In this document: positions 8,909 through 17,449 of the stretch, in pieces
How positions within the stretch are numbered: position 1 is the first letter of the stretch
How the letters are laid out: each line of letters starts with the position of its first letter
Source: an uncultured Pelagibacteraceae bacterium
GTDB lineage: Bacteria > Pseudomonadota > Alphaproteobacteria > Pelagibacterales > AG-422-B15
Reading direction: 5' to 3'
Assembly: GCA_902533965.1 (NCBI GenBank)
Contig: CACANZ010000002.1
Span: 1 to 56,000, forward strand
DNA length: 56,000 nucleotides
Translations under genes and position numbers: made by a program
Notes under the pieces: generated by a model
Seen by the model: only the letters and a program-made list of their open reading frames with translations
Database searches by the model: none
Told to the model about the DNA's origin: nothing

Positions 8909-9561
8909 TGCCAATATTAAGTGGACCAGTTTTAGAACCCCAAGACTCTTCAAAGCCATCAAAACTTGTAATATTTTGTCATGGATACGGCGCAGATGGC
9001 AATGATCTGATTGGCCTTGCTAATTATATTCAGCCTCAAATGCCCGATGCAGTTTTCTTATCACCTAATGCACCTGAAAAATGTGGATTAAACCCAATGG
9101 GATATCAATGGTTTGATTTTCAATCGGGTGATCCTGCAACTATTTGGAAAGGTGTGTTAAATGCAGCTGATACACTTAATGGTTATATTGATGAACAACT
9201 TAAGAATTATGAGTTAAGTGATGATAATTTGGCGCTCGTAGGTTTCAGTCAAGGCACAATGATGAGTTTACATGTCGGCCTTAGAAGAGAAAATTCAATG
9301 AGAGCAATTGTTGGCTTTTCAGGAAGGTTAATTGCTCCAGAACTTCTTAAAAATGAATTAAAGTCAAAACCTCCAATTTATCTAATTCATGGAGATATGG
9401 ACCCTATGGTTCCTTATCAAGAAACTATTGAAGCTGAAAAAAAATTATCACAATTGAGTATAGATGTTAAGGCTCATATTTCTACAAACACTCAGCATTC
9501 AATTGCTCAAGACGGATTAGATATAGCTATTAAATTCTTAGTCGAAAAATTCTCAAATTAA
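8908..9561 (+). CDS. Alpha/beta-hydrolase carboxylesterase (phospholipase/carboxylesterase family)
   Basis: This is a 217-residue cytosolic serine hydrolase of the small carboxylesterase/acyl-protein-thioesterase type. Visible elements are VIFCHGYGADGNDL near the oxyanion hole, the nucleophile elbow LVGFSQGTMM (about residue 112), an aspartate in YLIHGDMDPMVPY and a late histidine in STNTQHSIAQDG, completing a Ser-Asp-His triad. No signal peptide is seen. It overlaps ecm by one base, so it is co-transcribed and probably coupled. Its substrate is unknown; an acyl-CoA or acyl-thioester clean-up role would fit the operon but is inference. Confidence 0.88.
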   Translation: MPILSGPVLEPQDSSKPSKLVIFCHGYGADGNDLIGLANYIQPQMPDAVFLSPNAPEKCGLNPMGYQWFDFQSGDPATIWKGVLNAADTLNGYIDEQLKNYELSDDNLALVGFSQGTMMSLHVGLRRENSMRAIVGFSGRLIAPELLKNELKSKPPIYLIHGDMDPMVPYQETIEAEKKLSQLSIDVKAHISTNTQHSIAQDGLDIAIKFLVEKFSN

Positions 9562-9605
9562 AATATTTTTTGAAATATTTATACAATTGCATATATTAAT
9601 TAATA

Positions 9606-10163
9606 ATGAGTATTGCAGTTCCTTTAGAAAAATGTCCAGCTTTGGTTCTAAATTCAGATTTCAGGCCTCTTAGCCATTATCCGCTTTCTCTCTGGTGTTG
9701 GCAGGATAGTGTAAAAGCTGTTGTTCTTGGAAGGGTAAATATTGTATCAAACTATGAAAGAGAAATTAGAAGTCCAAGTTTTCAAATGTATTTGCCAAGC
9801 GTTATTAGTCTAAAAACGTACATCAAGCCAAATAGAAATCCAATATTCTCAAGATTTAACGTTTTTTTGCGTGATAAGTTTAGTTGTCAATATTGTGGTT
9901 CAAAGAAAGATTTAACATTTGATCATCTTATACCTAGATCACACGGCGGTGAAACAACTTGGGAAAATATTGTAACAGCATGTTCAAGTTGTAACGTAAA
10001 AAAGGGAGGAAAACTTTTGAAAAACTCGGGTATGAAGCCTCTCAATATTCCAAAAGTACCTACAATGGCTGATTTAGATAAATGTGGCCGATCTTTTCCT
10101 CCTAATTTTTTGCATGAAAGCTGGATGGATTTCTTATATTGGGATATTCAACTAGAAAGATAA
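9606..10163 (+). CDS. HNH endonuclease family protein
   Basis: The 185-residue protein carries a zinc-stabilised HNH nuclease fold in its second half: CQYCG (about residue 97), then LTFDHLIPRSHGG with the catalytic His, an Asn in WENIV and CSSCN. The N-terminal half (ALVLNSDFRPLSHYPLSLW) is the segment commonly found in the chromosomal, non-mobile HNH proteins of proteobacteria. No methylase or restriction partner, integrase or phage gene is near, so it looks like a resident housekeeping nuclease of unknown target. It ends immediately before the convergent coq7 stop. Confidence 0.88.
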   Translation: MSIAVPLEKCPALVLNSDFRPLSHYPLSLWCWQDSVKAVVLGRVNIVSNYEREIRSPSFQMYLPSVISLKTYIKPNRNPIFSRFNVFLRDKFSCQYCGSKKDLTFDHLIPRSHGGETTWENIVTACSSCNVKKGGKLLKNSGMKPLNIPKVPTMADLDKCGRSFPPNFLHESWMDFLYWDIQLER

Positions 10164-10691
10164 TTAAATTCTCTCAGCCAAAAAAATAGCAGCTTTTGTT
10201 GTTTCATTGATTGTTTTTCTTAAAACAGAATAACCAAAGGCTTCTCGCGACCCTTCATCAATAGCGGTATTTTTATGTTCAACTTCATCATCGCGAAATT
10301 TTACTAATTTTTTTCTTAATTCTTCGTCCACTCCCTCTAGTTGATCAATTTGTTTTTGATAATGTTTTTCAATAATTTCTTCCACTGCCTCAGTGCATAC
10401 ATAGGCTGCTTTAGGACCCATGAGGGCAGTACCTACACCCATTGCGTAAGCACCAATACCAAATAGGCCTTTCAGTTTTGTGGGTCTGATCTTTTTTTCT
10501 TTGGCGATATTGTCAAAAAAATCTAAATGGTCCTCTTCATCTTTAGCCATTTTCGATATTTGGTCAAAATCTTTATTATTTTTTTGAAGTTTGAATATCA
10601 TTTTCTGGCCCTGATATATTTGCTGAGCACCAAGCTCACCTGCCTGATCAACTCTAATAATCTTTTTTAAAATTTTTTCTTTAACGTTCAT
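10164..10691 (-). CDS. coq7: Ubiquinone biosynthesis hydroxylase Coq7
   Basis: This is a membrane-associated di-iron monooxygenase of demethoxyubiquinone hydroxylation, a late ubiquinone step. The 175 residues contain the ferritin-like iron ligands: DQAGELGAQQIYQGQ, DEEDHLDFF, VCTEAVEEIIEKHY and RDDEVEHKNTAIDEG. The length is usual for the alphaproteobacterial enzyme. It overlaps the dsbB gene upstream by 11 bases, and its stop codon abuts that of the convergent HNH gene. The ubiG methyltransferase of the same pathway is at 44886. Confidence 0.95.
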   Translation of the reverse strand: MNVKEKILKKIIRVDQAGELGAQQIYQGQKMIFKLQKNNKDFDQISKMAKDEEDHLDFFDNIAKEKKIRPTKLKGLFGIGAYAMGVGTALMGPKAAYVCTEAVEEIIEKHYQKQIDQLEGVDEELRKKLVKFRDDEVEHKNTAIDEGSREAFGYSVLRKTINETTKAAIFLAERI

Positions 10692-11160
10692 TTTTTAAAA
10701 ATACAAAATACAAAGTTATAGATAATAGTAAAAATGTCATAATCAAGTTTGCCTCAGCTACCGAAATAAAATTAAATAAATAAGTAGGTTCGTCACATCT
10801 AATCAATGGAGTTTGATTAAGACTTTCTAAAAGTTTAGACTTGTCAGATAAATCAGACAAATTAGAGGCACATCCTGAATTTAAATTAACCAAGCCTCTT
10901 TCGACCAATACATGTCTCAAGGTATACAAAAATCCAAATAGTAGAATCAGAATTGAAGCATAGTTTGCGATCCTTTTAATTGTTGCTCTTTTTTCAAATT
11001 TAAAAATAATTGATGCTAGACCTATTATAATTAATAAATAGTAAGGATACCTTTCAACGAGACACATGTCACAAGGAGCCATATTAAATACGTATTGCAG
11101 TACGAATACTGCAATTATTACTAATGCTGAGATAATAAAGTTGATGTTAATAAGACTCAT
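10681..11160 (-). CDS. dsbB: Disulfide bond formation protein B
   Basis: This inner-membrane quinone reductase reoxidises the periplasmic thiol oxidase DsbA. The 159 residues have four hydrophobic helices. The first cysteine pair is in NMAPCDMCLVERYPYY (CxxC) and the second pair is in the second periplasmic loop (NSGCASNL and LIRCDEPTY). It is preceded by a YqaA-like membrane protein 4 bases upstream and overlaps coq7 downstream, suggesting one transcript. DsbA is not in the window. Confidence 0.92.
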   Translation of the reverse strand: MSLININFIISALVIIAVFVLQYVFNMAPCDMCLVERYPYYLLIIIGLASIIFKFEKRATIKRIANYASILILLFGFLYTLRHVLVERGLVNLNSGCASNLSDLSDKSKLLESLNQTPLIRCDEPTYLFNFISVAEANLIMTFLLLSITLYFVFLKNER

Positions 11161-11164
11161 AATT

Positions 11165-11764
11165 CTAGTATGTAATATATAAAATGCCTAAAATCACTAA
11201 AGTTATAAGAATAAATGAATATAAATTTATTCTTTTTTCAAATGATTCAAGTGCAATGCTTCCAAATCGATAGATTAAATAGCCTATAAGAAAAAATCTC
11301 ACTGATCTTGAGACCACACTTGCAACTAAGAAAATAAAAAAATTAATACCTAAAAAACCACTTGTCAGTGTAACAATTTTAAAAGGAATAGGAGTAAAAC
11401 CACCTATGAAAACGTAAAGGAAACCATAATTATCTATGTCATTAACAAATGAGTTAAATGACTCAACCAAATTTAAATTCTGAAGAATAAAATTTCCCAC
11501 ACTATTGAAGAAGTATACACCAATAAAATATGCAATTATCGCTCCAGTGATTGAGCCAAGAACTGAGAGTCCAGCAATTTTAAATATTTTCTTTTTGTCT
11601 AATGCCATCATTGGAACCATGAATATTTCTTGAGGGAATGGAAAAATAATTGCTTCAATTAATCCCATCAAAAAGATAAACGGATAAGCGAACTTAGTTT
11701 TTATAAAACGCTCACCAAGTGAGACAAAATATGCTTTTAAGTTATGATAAATTGAGATTAACAT
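11165..11764 (-). CDS. YqaA-like membrane protein (DedA/SNARE-associated fold)
   Basis: This is a predicted inner-membrane protein of the DedA/YqaA superfamily, whose members are linked to lipid transport or envelope homeostasis. It has several hydrophobic helices; FIFLMGLIEAIIFPFPQEIFMVPM includes the acidic-plus-proline re-entrant motif, and FIGGFTPIPFKIVTLTSGFLG is the second typical block. The stretch SRSVRFFLIGYLIYRFG is also family-like. I start at the ATG at 11764 (199 residues), which fits the family N-terminus; an in-frame ATG at 11794 would add ten residues. It is divergent from the tRNA-Leu gene and leads the dsbB-coq7 group. Confidence 0.85.
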   Translation of the reverse strand: MLISIYHNLKAYFVSLGERFIKTKFAYPFIFLMGLIEAIIFPFPQEIFMVPMMALDKKKIFKIAGLSVLGSITGAIIAYFIGVYFFNSVGNFILQNLNLVESFNSFVNDIDNYGFLYVFIGGFTPIPFKIVTLTSGFLGINFFIFLVASVVSRSVRFFLIGYLIYRFGSIALESFEKRINLYSFILITLVILGILYITY

Positions 11765-11830
11765 ACCATTGATAATATATATATTTGCATACATAATTCT
11801 ACTAAGCCTTTATGACGAATATAAGTAAAG

Positions 11831-11836
11831 TATAAT
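11831..11836 (+). promoter_or_regulatory. Putative -10 box for tRNA-Leu / pabB
   Basis: A perfect TATAAT hexamer lies 14 bases before the mature tRNA-Leu 5' end, the right place for transcription to begin a few bases upstream of the tRNA. The matching -35 region is poor. Because pabB starts 9 bases after the tRNA, this is probably also the pabB promoter. Confidence 0.5.
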
Positions 11837-11850
11837 AAGTCTTTAAGAAT

Positions 11851-11935
11851 GGGGATATGGCGGAATTGGTAGACGCGCCAGACTCAAAATCTGGTGCCTT
11901 CGGGCGTTCCGGTTCGACTCCGGATATCCCTACCA
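11851..11935 (+). tRNA. tRNA-Leu (CAA)
   Basis: An 85-base cloverleaf of the long-variable-arm class. The acceptor is GGGGATA pairing with TATCCCT (one G-U pair), the anticodon stem-loop is CCAGA-CTCAAAA-TCTGG with anticodon CAA, and the T loop is GGTTCGACTCC. A variable arm, about TGCCTTCGGGCGT, and an encoded 3' CCA identify leucine. It reads UUG codons. The next gene begins only 9 bases after the CCA. Confidence 0.96.
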
Positions 11936-11944
11936 GTATTTTAT

Positions 11945-13354
11945 ATGAGAAAAAACAAGATAAAGATAAATAAACTTGATTATATTAATCCGGAAGAAGT
12001 ATTAATAAGATTTCAAGACAAAAGAAATTTAATTTTTTTAGATAGTGCAAATAAAACGATATCTGAAAATAATCGGTATTCCTATATTGCATTTGATCCT
12101 ATCTACACCATAAAGTTCAATGCAAGCAAAAATTATTTAAATTCAAAAAAATTTGCAAGAATAAATAAATTAATATCAAGTTTTAAATCAAAAAAAATTA
12201 AATCATTACCAAAGTTTCAGTGTGGTTTAGCAGGCTATGTTTCTTATGAAGCAGGCCTTGCAAAGGAAAAGATTGAAAGTGCAAATCCATTAGAAAAAAT
12301 ATTGCCAAATTTATTTTTTGGTCTCTTCGATATAGTGATTGCTTTCGATAACAAATTGAAAAGAGCTTATCTTTTTTCAATTAATTTAGATAAAGAATTT
12401 AAAAGTGTGCTATCACATCAAATTCGATTACAAAATGCAAAAAACTTGTACTCGGTACCGCGGATAAATAATCCAATTAACAAACTACTTGGTTTTCAGT
12501 GGAAAAAAGATTTTGATAAAAGAAAATATATTTCAAAAATTAATAAAATACTAAATTACATAAAAAATGGTGACATATTCCAAGCTAACTTCACTCAACG
12601 TTTTTTATCTAAGATTCCTAAAGACTATGATGTCGTTCGGTACTATTTGCATTATCGAAAAAATACAGAGACACCTTTTTCATGCTTAATTAGAAGTGAG
12701 GATTTTAATATATTTTCTTATTCACCTGAAAGATTTCTAAAATTAGAGAATAACAAAATTATGGTTTCGCCAATAAAAGGGACAATTGAAAGGGGTGAGA
12801 GTGAATTCGAAGATGCAAAATTAAAAAAACAATTATCTTCAAGTGAGAAGGATAATGCTGAAAATTTAATGATCGTTGATGTTTTGAGAAATGACATTTC
12901 TGAAGTTTGTAATCCTGGGACGGTAAAAGTTTCTCGTTTGGCTGAACTAGAAACCTACAATAATGTTCACCATCTTGTTTCTGATATTGAGGGTACGTTA
13001 TCTAAAGGTATGAATATATTTGATGTTATAAAACACTGTATGCCTGGAGGATCCGTAACTGGGGCACCAAAAGTAAGAGCAATGCAAATTATTTCAGAAT
13101 TAGAAACTTTCAAAAGAGGCGTATATTGTGGAGCTATAGGTTTCATCTCATTTAGTGGTTATGCAGATTTTAATATTCCGATCAGAACGATTACTGTCAA
13201 TAACGAAAAAGTCTTTCTAAATTCAGGGGGAGGGATAGTAGCAGACTCAAAACCTTTAAAAGAATATCACGAACTGAATAAAAAAGTTGAGAACCTATTA
13301 GAGATAAATAACAAGTCATTGAATAAGTTTATGTCTAAGAAGAAACAAATATAA
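11945..13354 (+). CDS. pabB: Aminodeoxychorismate synthase component I
   Basis: The enzyme uses chorismate and ammonia to form 4-amino-4-deoxychorismate for folate synthesis. The 469 residues show the chorismate-binding fold: NGDIFQANFTQRF, MVSPIKGTIERG (the PabB-type lysine) and MPGGSVTGAPKVRAMQII. The immediate overlap with pabC separates it from anthranilate synthase TrpE. No pabA glutaminase is adjacent. The ATG at 11945 is 9 bases after the tRNA-Leu CCA with no room for a ribosome site outside the tRNA; a longer frame would run inside the tRNA and is not credible. Its stop overlaps the pabC start (TAATG). Confidence 0.93.
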   Translation: MRKNKIKINKLDYINPEEVLIRFQDKRNLIFLDSANKTISENNRYSYIAFDPIYTIKFNASKNYLNSKKFARINKLISSFKSKKIKSLPKFQCGLAGYVSYEAGLAKEKIESANPLEKILPNLFFGLFDIVIAFDNKLKRAYLFSINLDKEFKSVLSHQIRLQNAKNLYSVPRINNPINKLLGFQWKKDFDKRKYISKINKILNYIKNGDIFQANFTQRFLSKIPKDYDVVRYYLHYRKNTETPFSCLIRSEDFNIFSYSPERFLKLENNKIMVSPIKGTIERGESEFEDAKLKKQLSSSEKDNAENLMIVDVLRNDISEVCNPGTVKVSRLAELETYNNVHHLVSDIEGTLSKGMNIFDVIKHCMPGGSVTGAPKVRAMQIISELETFKRGVYCGAIGFISFSGYADFNIPIRTITVNNEKVFLNSGGGIVADSKPLKEYHELNKKVENLLEINNKSLNKFMSKKKQI

Positions 13355-14175
13355 TGAAAGTTTATCTCAATAATAAATTTATAGATGAAGAAAAAGCAAC
13401 TATTAACATAAAAGACCGTGGATTACTTTTAGGAGACAGTATATTTGATACTTTATTATATAATGAAAACAAAATAATTTTATTTGATTTTCATTTTGCT
13501 AGATTTAACAAATCATTAAGAAATAATTATTTTAATTTCGATTTATCAAAAAAAAATTTACAACATATAATTTTAAAATTAATAAAAAAAAATAATCTTT
13601 TAAACAGCAAACTTTCAATAAGATATACATTGACCAGAGGTTATGCAAAGAGAAGAGGGTTAGACATTGAAAATAATCAAAAGTCAAATTTTCTTATTAC
13701 TGTTTCCAAATTAGCCAGTAATCAAACAATCATAAAGCCAGTGAAACTTAAAGTTTCAAAAATTAAAAGATTCTCAAATTCTTTGTTATCTAGGAATAAA
13801 ACAAACAATTATTTTGAGAATATCCAATCAAAACTCATTGCGCAGAAAAATGGCTATGATGACGCATTAATCCTTAACGAAAGCGACAAAATTTGCTGCA
13901 GCTCAAGCTCAAATATTTATTTTGTAAAAAAAAATAAAATTTTTACCCCTCCAATTAATGATGGTGCCTTAGATGGGACTGTAAGGCGTTTTTTAATAGA
14001 AAAGAAAAAGGTTGAAGTTAGAAGCATATCATTGAATAATCTCTCCAGTGTAAGTGAAATATTTCTTACAAATAGCATTGGTTTGCGGCCAGTTAGTAGA
14101 ATTAATAATCGTTCTTTTAAAAACGGGCCAATAACTGAAAAAATTACGGAATATTTGAATAAATTAGGTATTTAG
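13354..14175 (+). CDS. pabC: Aminodeoxychorismate lyase (class IV PLP enzyme)
   Basis: This cytosolic PLP enzyme converts aminodeoxychorismate to 4-aminobenzoate and pyruvate. The 273 residues have the fold type IV layout: DRGLLLGDSIFDTLLY near the N-terminus, SRNKTNNYFENI with the likely PLP lysine, and the signature CCSSSSNIYFVKKNKIFTPP followed by GALDGTVRR. D-amino-acid and branched-chain transaminases share the fold, but the one-base overlap with pabB argues for PabC. The gene is notably lysine- and asparagine-rich, as is its neighbour pabB. Confidence 0.88.
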   Translation: MKVYLNNKFIDEEKATINIKDRGLLLGDSIFDTLLYNENKIILFDFHFARFNKSLRNNYFNFDLSKKNLQHIILKLIKKNNLLNSKLSIRYTLTRGYAKRRGLDIENNQKSNFLITVSKLASNQTIIKPVKLKVSKIKRFSNSLLSRNKTNNYFENIQSKLIAQKNGYDDALILNESDKICCSSSSNIYFVKKNKIFTPPINDGALDGTVRRFLIEKKKVEVRSISLNNLSSVSEIFLTNSIGLRPVSRINNRSFKNGPITEKITEYLNKLGI

Positions 14176-14176
14176 A

Positions 14177-15973
14177 ATGAGTATTGTAAGCGCAGTTTCA
14201 AGAGAATTTAGTTATTTTAAGTTTTTTTTAAAATTAGTTGGACGATCAAGAAGTTTCGACAAAAAAAAATACACAACTGTAGCCGATATTATGGAGGAGC
14301 AAGTTGACAAAACTCCTGACAATATTGCTATTGAGTTTGAAGATAAGAAATACACATACCGTGAGATGGATGCTGAAGCGAACCAGATTGCAAACTGGGC
14401 AATTAATAAAGGTTATAAGACGGGAGATGTAATATCTCTTTTAATGGAAAATAAACCTGAGTATATATTTACATGGTTTGGACTTGCGAAGATTGGTGTT
14501 ACAGTTGCTTGTCTTAACAATAATATAAAGAGTAAATCGCTTGCTCACTGCATTAGAAAATCAGAAAGTAAAAGTCTAATCATAAGTTCTGATTTAATGG
14601 AAAATCTTGCATCAGCTCAAGAATATATTGAAGGCAATTTAGATGTTTATGTAGCAGGTCAGGATGTTCAAGGTTATGAAACATTAGACGGCTCACAAAT
14701 TGAAAATGGTAAAGTAAGACCCGAAACTTCTTTACGAGAAGAATTATCAAATAGTCAATCACTGTTTTATATTTATACAAGTGGAACTACAGGCATGCCT
14801 AAAGCTGCAAACTTCAGCCATCAAAAATTTTTAGTTGGATGTGGTCTTCAAATGTTTTCACTTGATATGAAACCCACTGATAAAACTTACATGGTCTTAC
14901 CTCTCTATCATGCAACGGGTGGAGTTGTTGGTGTTGGTTCGACATTTTGTACTGGTGGCACATTAGTATTGAGAAAGAAATTCTCTGCTGCTAGTTTTTG
15001 GGAAGATTGTGTTAAACATGATGTAACAGTAATTACATATATAGGAGAACTGTTTCGTTATTTAGTAGCCACCAAGAAAAGTGAATACGAAACGAAGCAT
15101 AAAATTAGGGGCATCTATGGTAACGGTCTCAGGCCTGAAGTTTGGAAGATAGTTCAAGAAAGATTTGGTATTGATAGGATTGTTGAGTTTTATGGGGCCT
15201 CAGAGGGAAATATTTCACTAACAAATGTTGATAGTAAGTTCGGTTCAATCGGCAGAATACCTCCATATTTAAAAAGTGTGTTGCCAACTAAAGTGGTTAA
15301 ATTCGATGTAGAAAATGAGACAGTGATCAGAGATCAGAATGGTTTTTGCATAGAGTGCGAAGATGGAGAGGCTGGTGAGGCAATCGGGTTTATACCTGAT
15401 GATGATAAGTTTACTGGTAAATTTGAGGGTTATACAGACAAAGAGGCAACAAAGAAAAAAATTCTTGAAAACGTTTTTGAAAAAGGTGATCGATGGTTCT
15501 CCTCTGGGGATTTGTTAAAAAAAGACAAGCAAGGATATTACTATTTCGTTGACCGTATAGGTGATACCTTTAGATGGAAATCTGAGAACGTATCAACTAA
15601 TGAGGTGAGTGAGGCCATTTCTTCTTTTAAAGGTATTGATGAAGTTAACGTTTATGGAGTTGAAGTACCAAATCAAGATGGCAGAGCGGGTATGGCTTCC
15701 CTAGTTGTGAATGATGAATTCAAATTAGAACAGCTTTATGAATACCTGAGTGAGCAATTACCTGCTTATAGCGTTCCAGTATTTATTAGAATAAGTCCTG
15801 AAATAGAAAAAACAGGAACATTTAAGTATAAAAAGACTGATTTAGTTAAAGACGGTTTTGATCCAACTAAAATCCAAGATCCTATTTATTTTGCTTCAGG
15901 TGATGAAAAAAAATATTTAAATCTAGATCAGGAGTCTTTTAATAAAATAAACAGCAGAGAAATAAGAGTCTAA
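14177..15973 (+). CDS. FATP-type long/very-long-chain acyl-CoA synthetase
   Basis: This is an AMP-forming ligase that activates fatty acids to CoA thioesters. The 598 residues contain the adenylate P-loop YIYTSGTTGMPKAA (about residues 194-207), the VEFYGASEGN motif and RIGDTFRWKSENVSTNEV near residue 460, which marks the fatty-acid-transport-protein/VLACS branch rather than classic FadD. A start 1 base after pabC places it in the same transcript despite the unrelated function. It would feed beta-oxidation and, through acetyl-CoA, the ethylmalonyl-CoA pathway encoded here. Confidence 0.92.
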   Translation: MSIVSAVSREFSYFKFFLKLVGRSRSFDKKKYTTVADIMEEQVDKTPDNIAIEFEDKKYTYREMDAEANQIANWAINKGYKTGDVISLLMENKPEYIFTWFGLAKIGVTVACLNNNIKSKSLAHCIRKSESKSLIISSDLMENLASAQEYIEGNLDVYVAGQDVQGYETLDGSQIENGKVRPETSLREELSNSQSLFYIYTSGTTGMPKAANFSHQKFLVGCGLQMFSLDMKPTDKTYMVLPLYHATGGVVGVGSTFCTGGTLVLRKKFSAASFWEDCVKHDVTVITYIGELFRYLVATKKSEYETKHKIRGIYGNGLRPEVWKIVQERFGIDRIVEFYGASEGNISLTNVDSKFGSIGRIPPYLKSVLPTKVVKFDVENETVIRDQNGFCIECEDGEAGEAIGFIPDDDKFTGKFEGYTDKEATKKKILENVFEKGDRWFSSGDLLKKDKQGYYYFVDRIGDTFRWKSENVSTNEVSEAISSFKGIDEVNVYGVEVPNQDGRAGMASLVVNDEFKLEQLYEYLSEQLPAYSVPVFIRISPEIEKTGTFKYKKTDLVKDGFDPTKIQDPIYFASGDEKKYLNLDQESFNKINSREIRV

Positions 15974-16002
15974 AAAAAGTCTTGCTAATATAGTATAAAA
16001 TA

Positions 16003-16025
16003 ATGAATTTTTAATTAAAATTCAT
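16003..16025. repeat. 9-bp perfect inverted repeat between acyl-CoA synthetase and ispH
   Basis: ATGAATTTT and AAAATTCAT flank a 5-base loop (TAATT), giving a perfect 9-bp hairpin 30 bases after the synthetase stop. There is no T-run after it on the plus strand, so it is a weak terminator candidate at best; it could be an mRNA 3'-end stabiliser or an operator for ispH. Confidence 0.45.
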
Positions 16026-16059
16026 AAGTTTAGATCTATATATTCCTCATTATAAGATA

Positions 16060-17001
16060 ATGAATATTAAAAAAAATAAAGAAATATTATTAATCTCGCC
16101 AAGAGGCTTTTGTGCAGGGGTTACACGAGCAATAGATACAGTAGTCGAAGTTTTAGCAAAGTTTGGACCTCCCGTTTACGTTAAACATGAAATTGTTCAT
16201 AACAAGCATGTAATTGATGATCTAAAAGCAAAAGGTGCAATATTCATTGAGGATATTAACGATGCTCCTATCGATAAACCACTGGTTTTTTCAGCACACG
16301 GTGTAGCAAAAAATATTTTAGATACGGCCAAACAAATAAATAAATATGTAGTTGATGCAACTTGTCCATTGGTTACAAAAGTTCATGTTCAAGCAATAAA
16401 ATTTTACAATCTAGATCACAAAATAATTTTAATTGGTCATAAAAATCATCCAGAGGTAGAAGGAACACTTGGTCAATTACCCGCGGGCGGAATTGTGTTA
16501 ATAGAAAATTTAGATGATATTCAAAATTTGAAGTTTGAAAATGAAGATAAACTTGCATATGTAACTCAAACAACACTCTCTGTTGATGATACGAAGGAAA
16601 TTATAGATGCCCTAAAGAAAAAGTTCCCTTATATAAAATCATCGCCTAAAGAGGATATTTGTTATGCAACTACAAATAGGCAGAATGCTATTAAAGAGTA
16701 TGCTCATGAATGTGACTCTTTCATTGTTGTAGGATCAAAAAATTCATCAAATTCAAATCGTTTAGTTGAAGTAGCAAAAAAATCTGGATGCGATCTTTCT
16801 GTGCTCTTAGAAAATGCAAGTAATTTAAATATTGAAAATTATAAAAATCATCAAACTATTGGCCTTTCTTCAGGAGCCTCTGTACCAGATATACTTGTTC
16901 AAGATGTTATTTCTAAATTTAGAGAAGCATTTGAAATTAATGTTAAAGAAGTTGGTGCAGGTGAAGAAAATATAAGTTTTAAATTACCAAGAGGAATTTA
17001 A
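16060..17001 (+). CDS. ispH: 4-Hydroxy-3-methylbut-2-enyl diphosphate reductase
   Basis: This iron-sulfur enzyme makes IPP and DMAPP in the last step of the MEP isoprenoid pathway. The 313 residues have the three cluster cysteines in SPRGFCAGVTRAI, VDATCPLVTKVH and KEDICYATTNRQ, plus the catalytic TQTTLSVDDT block and HGVAKN and GHKNHPEVEGTLGQ. The partner ispG lies at 47887, so both iron-sulfur MEP enzymes are in this window. The gene downstream starts one base after its stop region. Confidence 0.96.
   Translation: MNIKKNKEILLISPRGFCAGVTRAIDTVVEVLAKFGPPVYVKHEIVHNKHVIDDLKAKGAIFIEDINDAPIDKPLVFSAHGVAKNILDTAKQINKYVVDATCPLVTKVHVQAIKFYNLDHKIILIGHKNHPEVEGTLGQLPAGGIVLIENLDDIQNLKFENEDKLAYVTQTTLSVDDTKEIIDALKKKFPYIKSSPKEDICYATTNRQNAIKEYAHECDSFIVVGSKNSSNSNRLVEVAKKSGCDLSVLLENASNLNIENYKNHQTIGLSSGASVPDILVQDVISKFREAFEINVKEVGAGEENISFKLPRGI
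16989..16994 (+). promoter_or_regulatory. Ribosome binding site supporting a TTG start
   Basis: AAGAGG lies 8 bases before the TTG at 17003, inside the last codons of ispH. No ATG is available near the expected N-terminus of the following thioesterase, so this site decides the TTG start and suggests coupling to ispH translation. Confidence 0.6.
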
Positions 17002-17002
17002 A

Positions 17003-17449
17003 TTGAATTTAAACAATCTTAGCTGGAAATATAATAATCCACATATCTTGGAATTTAAAGTTGTCAGTGATGACATTGATATTCTTGGCCATGTTAACAA
17101 TAAAGTATATTTAAACTGGTGTGAACGTGTCAGCTGGGATCACTCGGCAAAATTAGGTATAACCCCTGATACTTATAAAAAAAATCAATGTGCATGTGTT
17201 GTTATTAGAAGTGAAAATAATTTTTCTGGATCTCTTTTTATTGATGATGAAATTGCAATTTCAACATGGATTACAAAGACTGATAAAAAAGTTAGATTGA
17301 GCAGATTTTTTCAAATAATAAACATTGCAAAAAATCATACTGTCTTTACCTCAAATGTTGACTATGCGTGTGTGAGCCTTATTAATTTTAAGCCTATAAG
17401 AATGCCTGAAATTTATAAAAATAGTTATGAAGTTACTTGTGATGTTTAA
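17003..17449 (+). CDS. Hotdog-fold acyl-CoA thioesterase (YbgC/4-HBT type)
   Basis: A 148-residue hotdog thioesterase likely to hydrolyse short or medium acyl-CoA. The motif DIDILGHVNNKVYLNWCERV is the 4-hydroxybenzoyl-CoA thioesterase signature with the catalytic aspartate position (D in the DILGHVNN stretch). The start is TTG with AAGAGG 8 bases upstream. The end overlaps the next acetyltransferase start by 8 bases. Physiological substrate is not evident; acyl-CoA housekeeping alongside the upstream synthetase is plausible. Confidence 0.85.
   Translation: MNLNNLSWKYNNPHILEFKVVSDDIDILGHVNNKVYLNWCERVSWDHSAKLGITPDTYKKNQCACVVIRSENNFSGSLFIDDEIAISTWITKTDKKVRLSRFFQIINIAKNHTVFTSNVDYACVSLINFKPIRMPEIYKNSYEVTCDV

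Noticed and set aside
9561..9580. AT-only palindrome AAATATTT after the esterase gene
   Set aside because: Eight A/T pairs without a T-run are expected by chance in such AT-rich DNA.
9606..10163. HNH gene as a mobile-element, homing or defence nuclease
   Set aside because: No partner genes, repeats or integrase nearby; the family is a resident chromosomal one.
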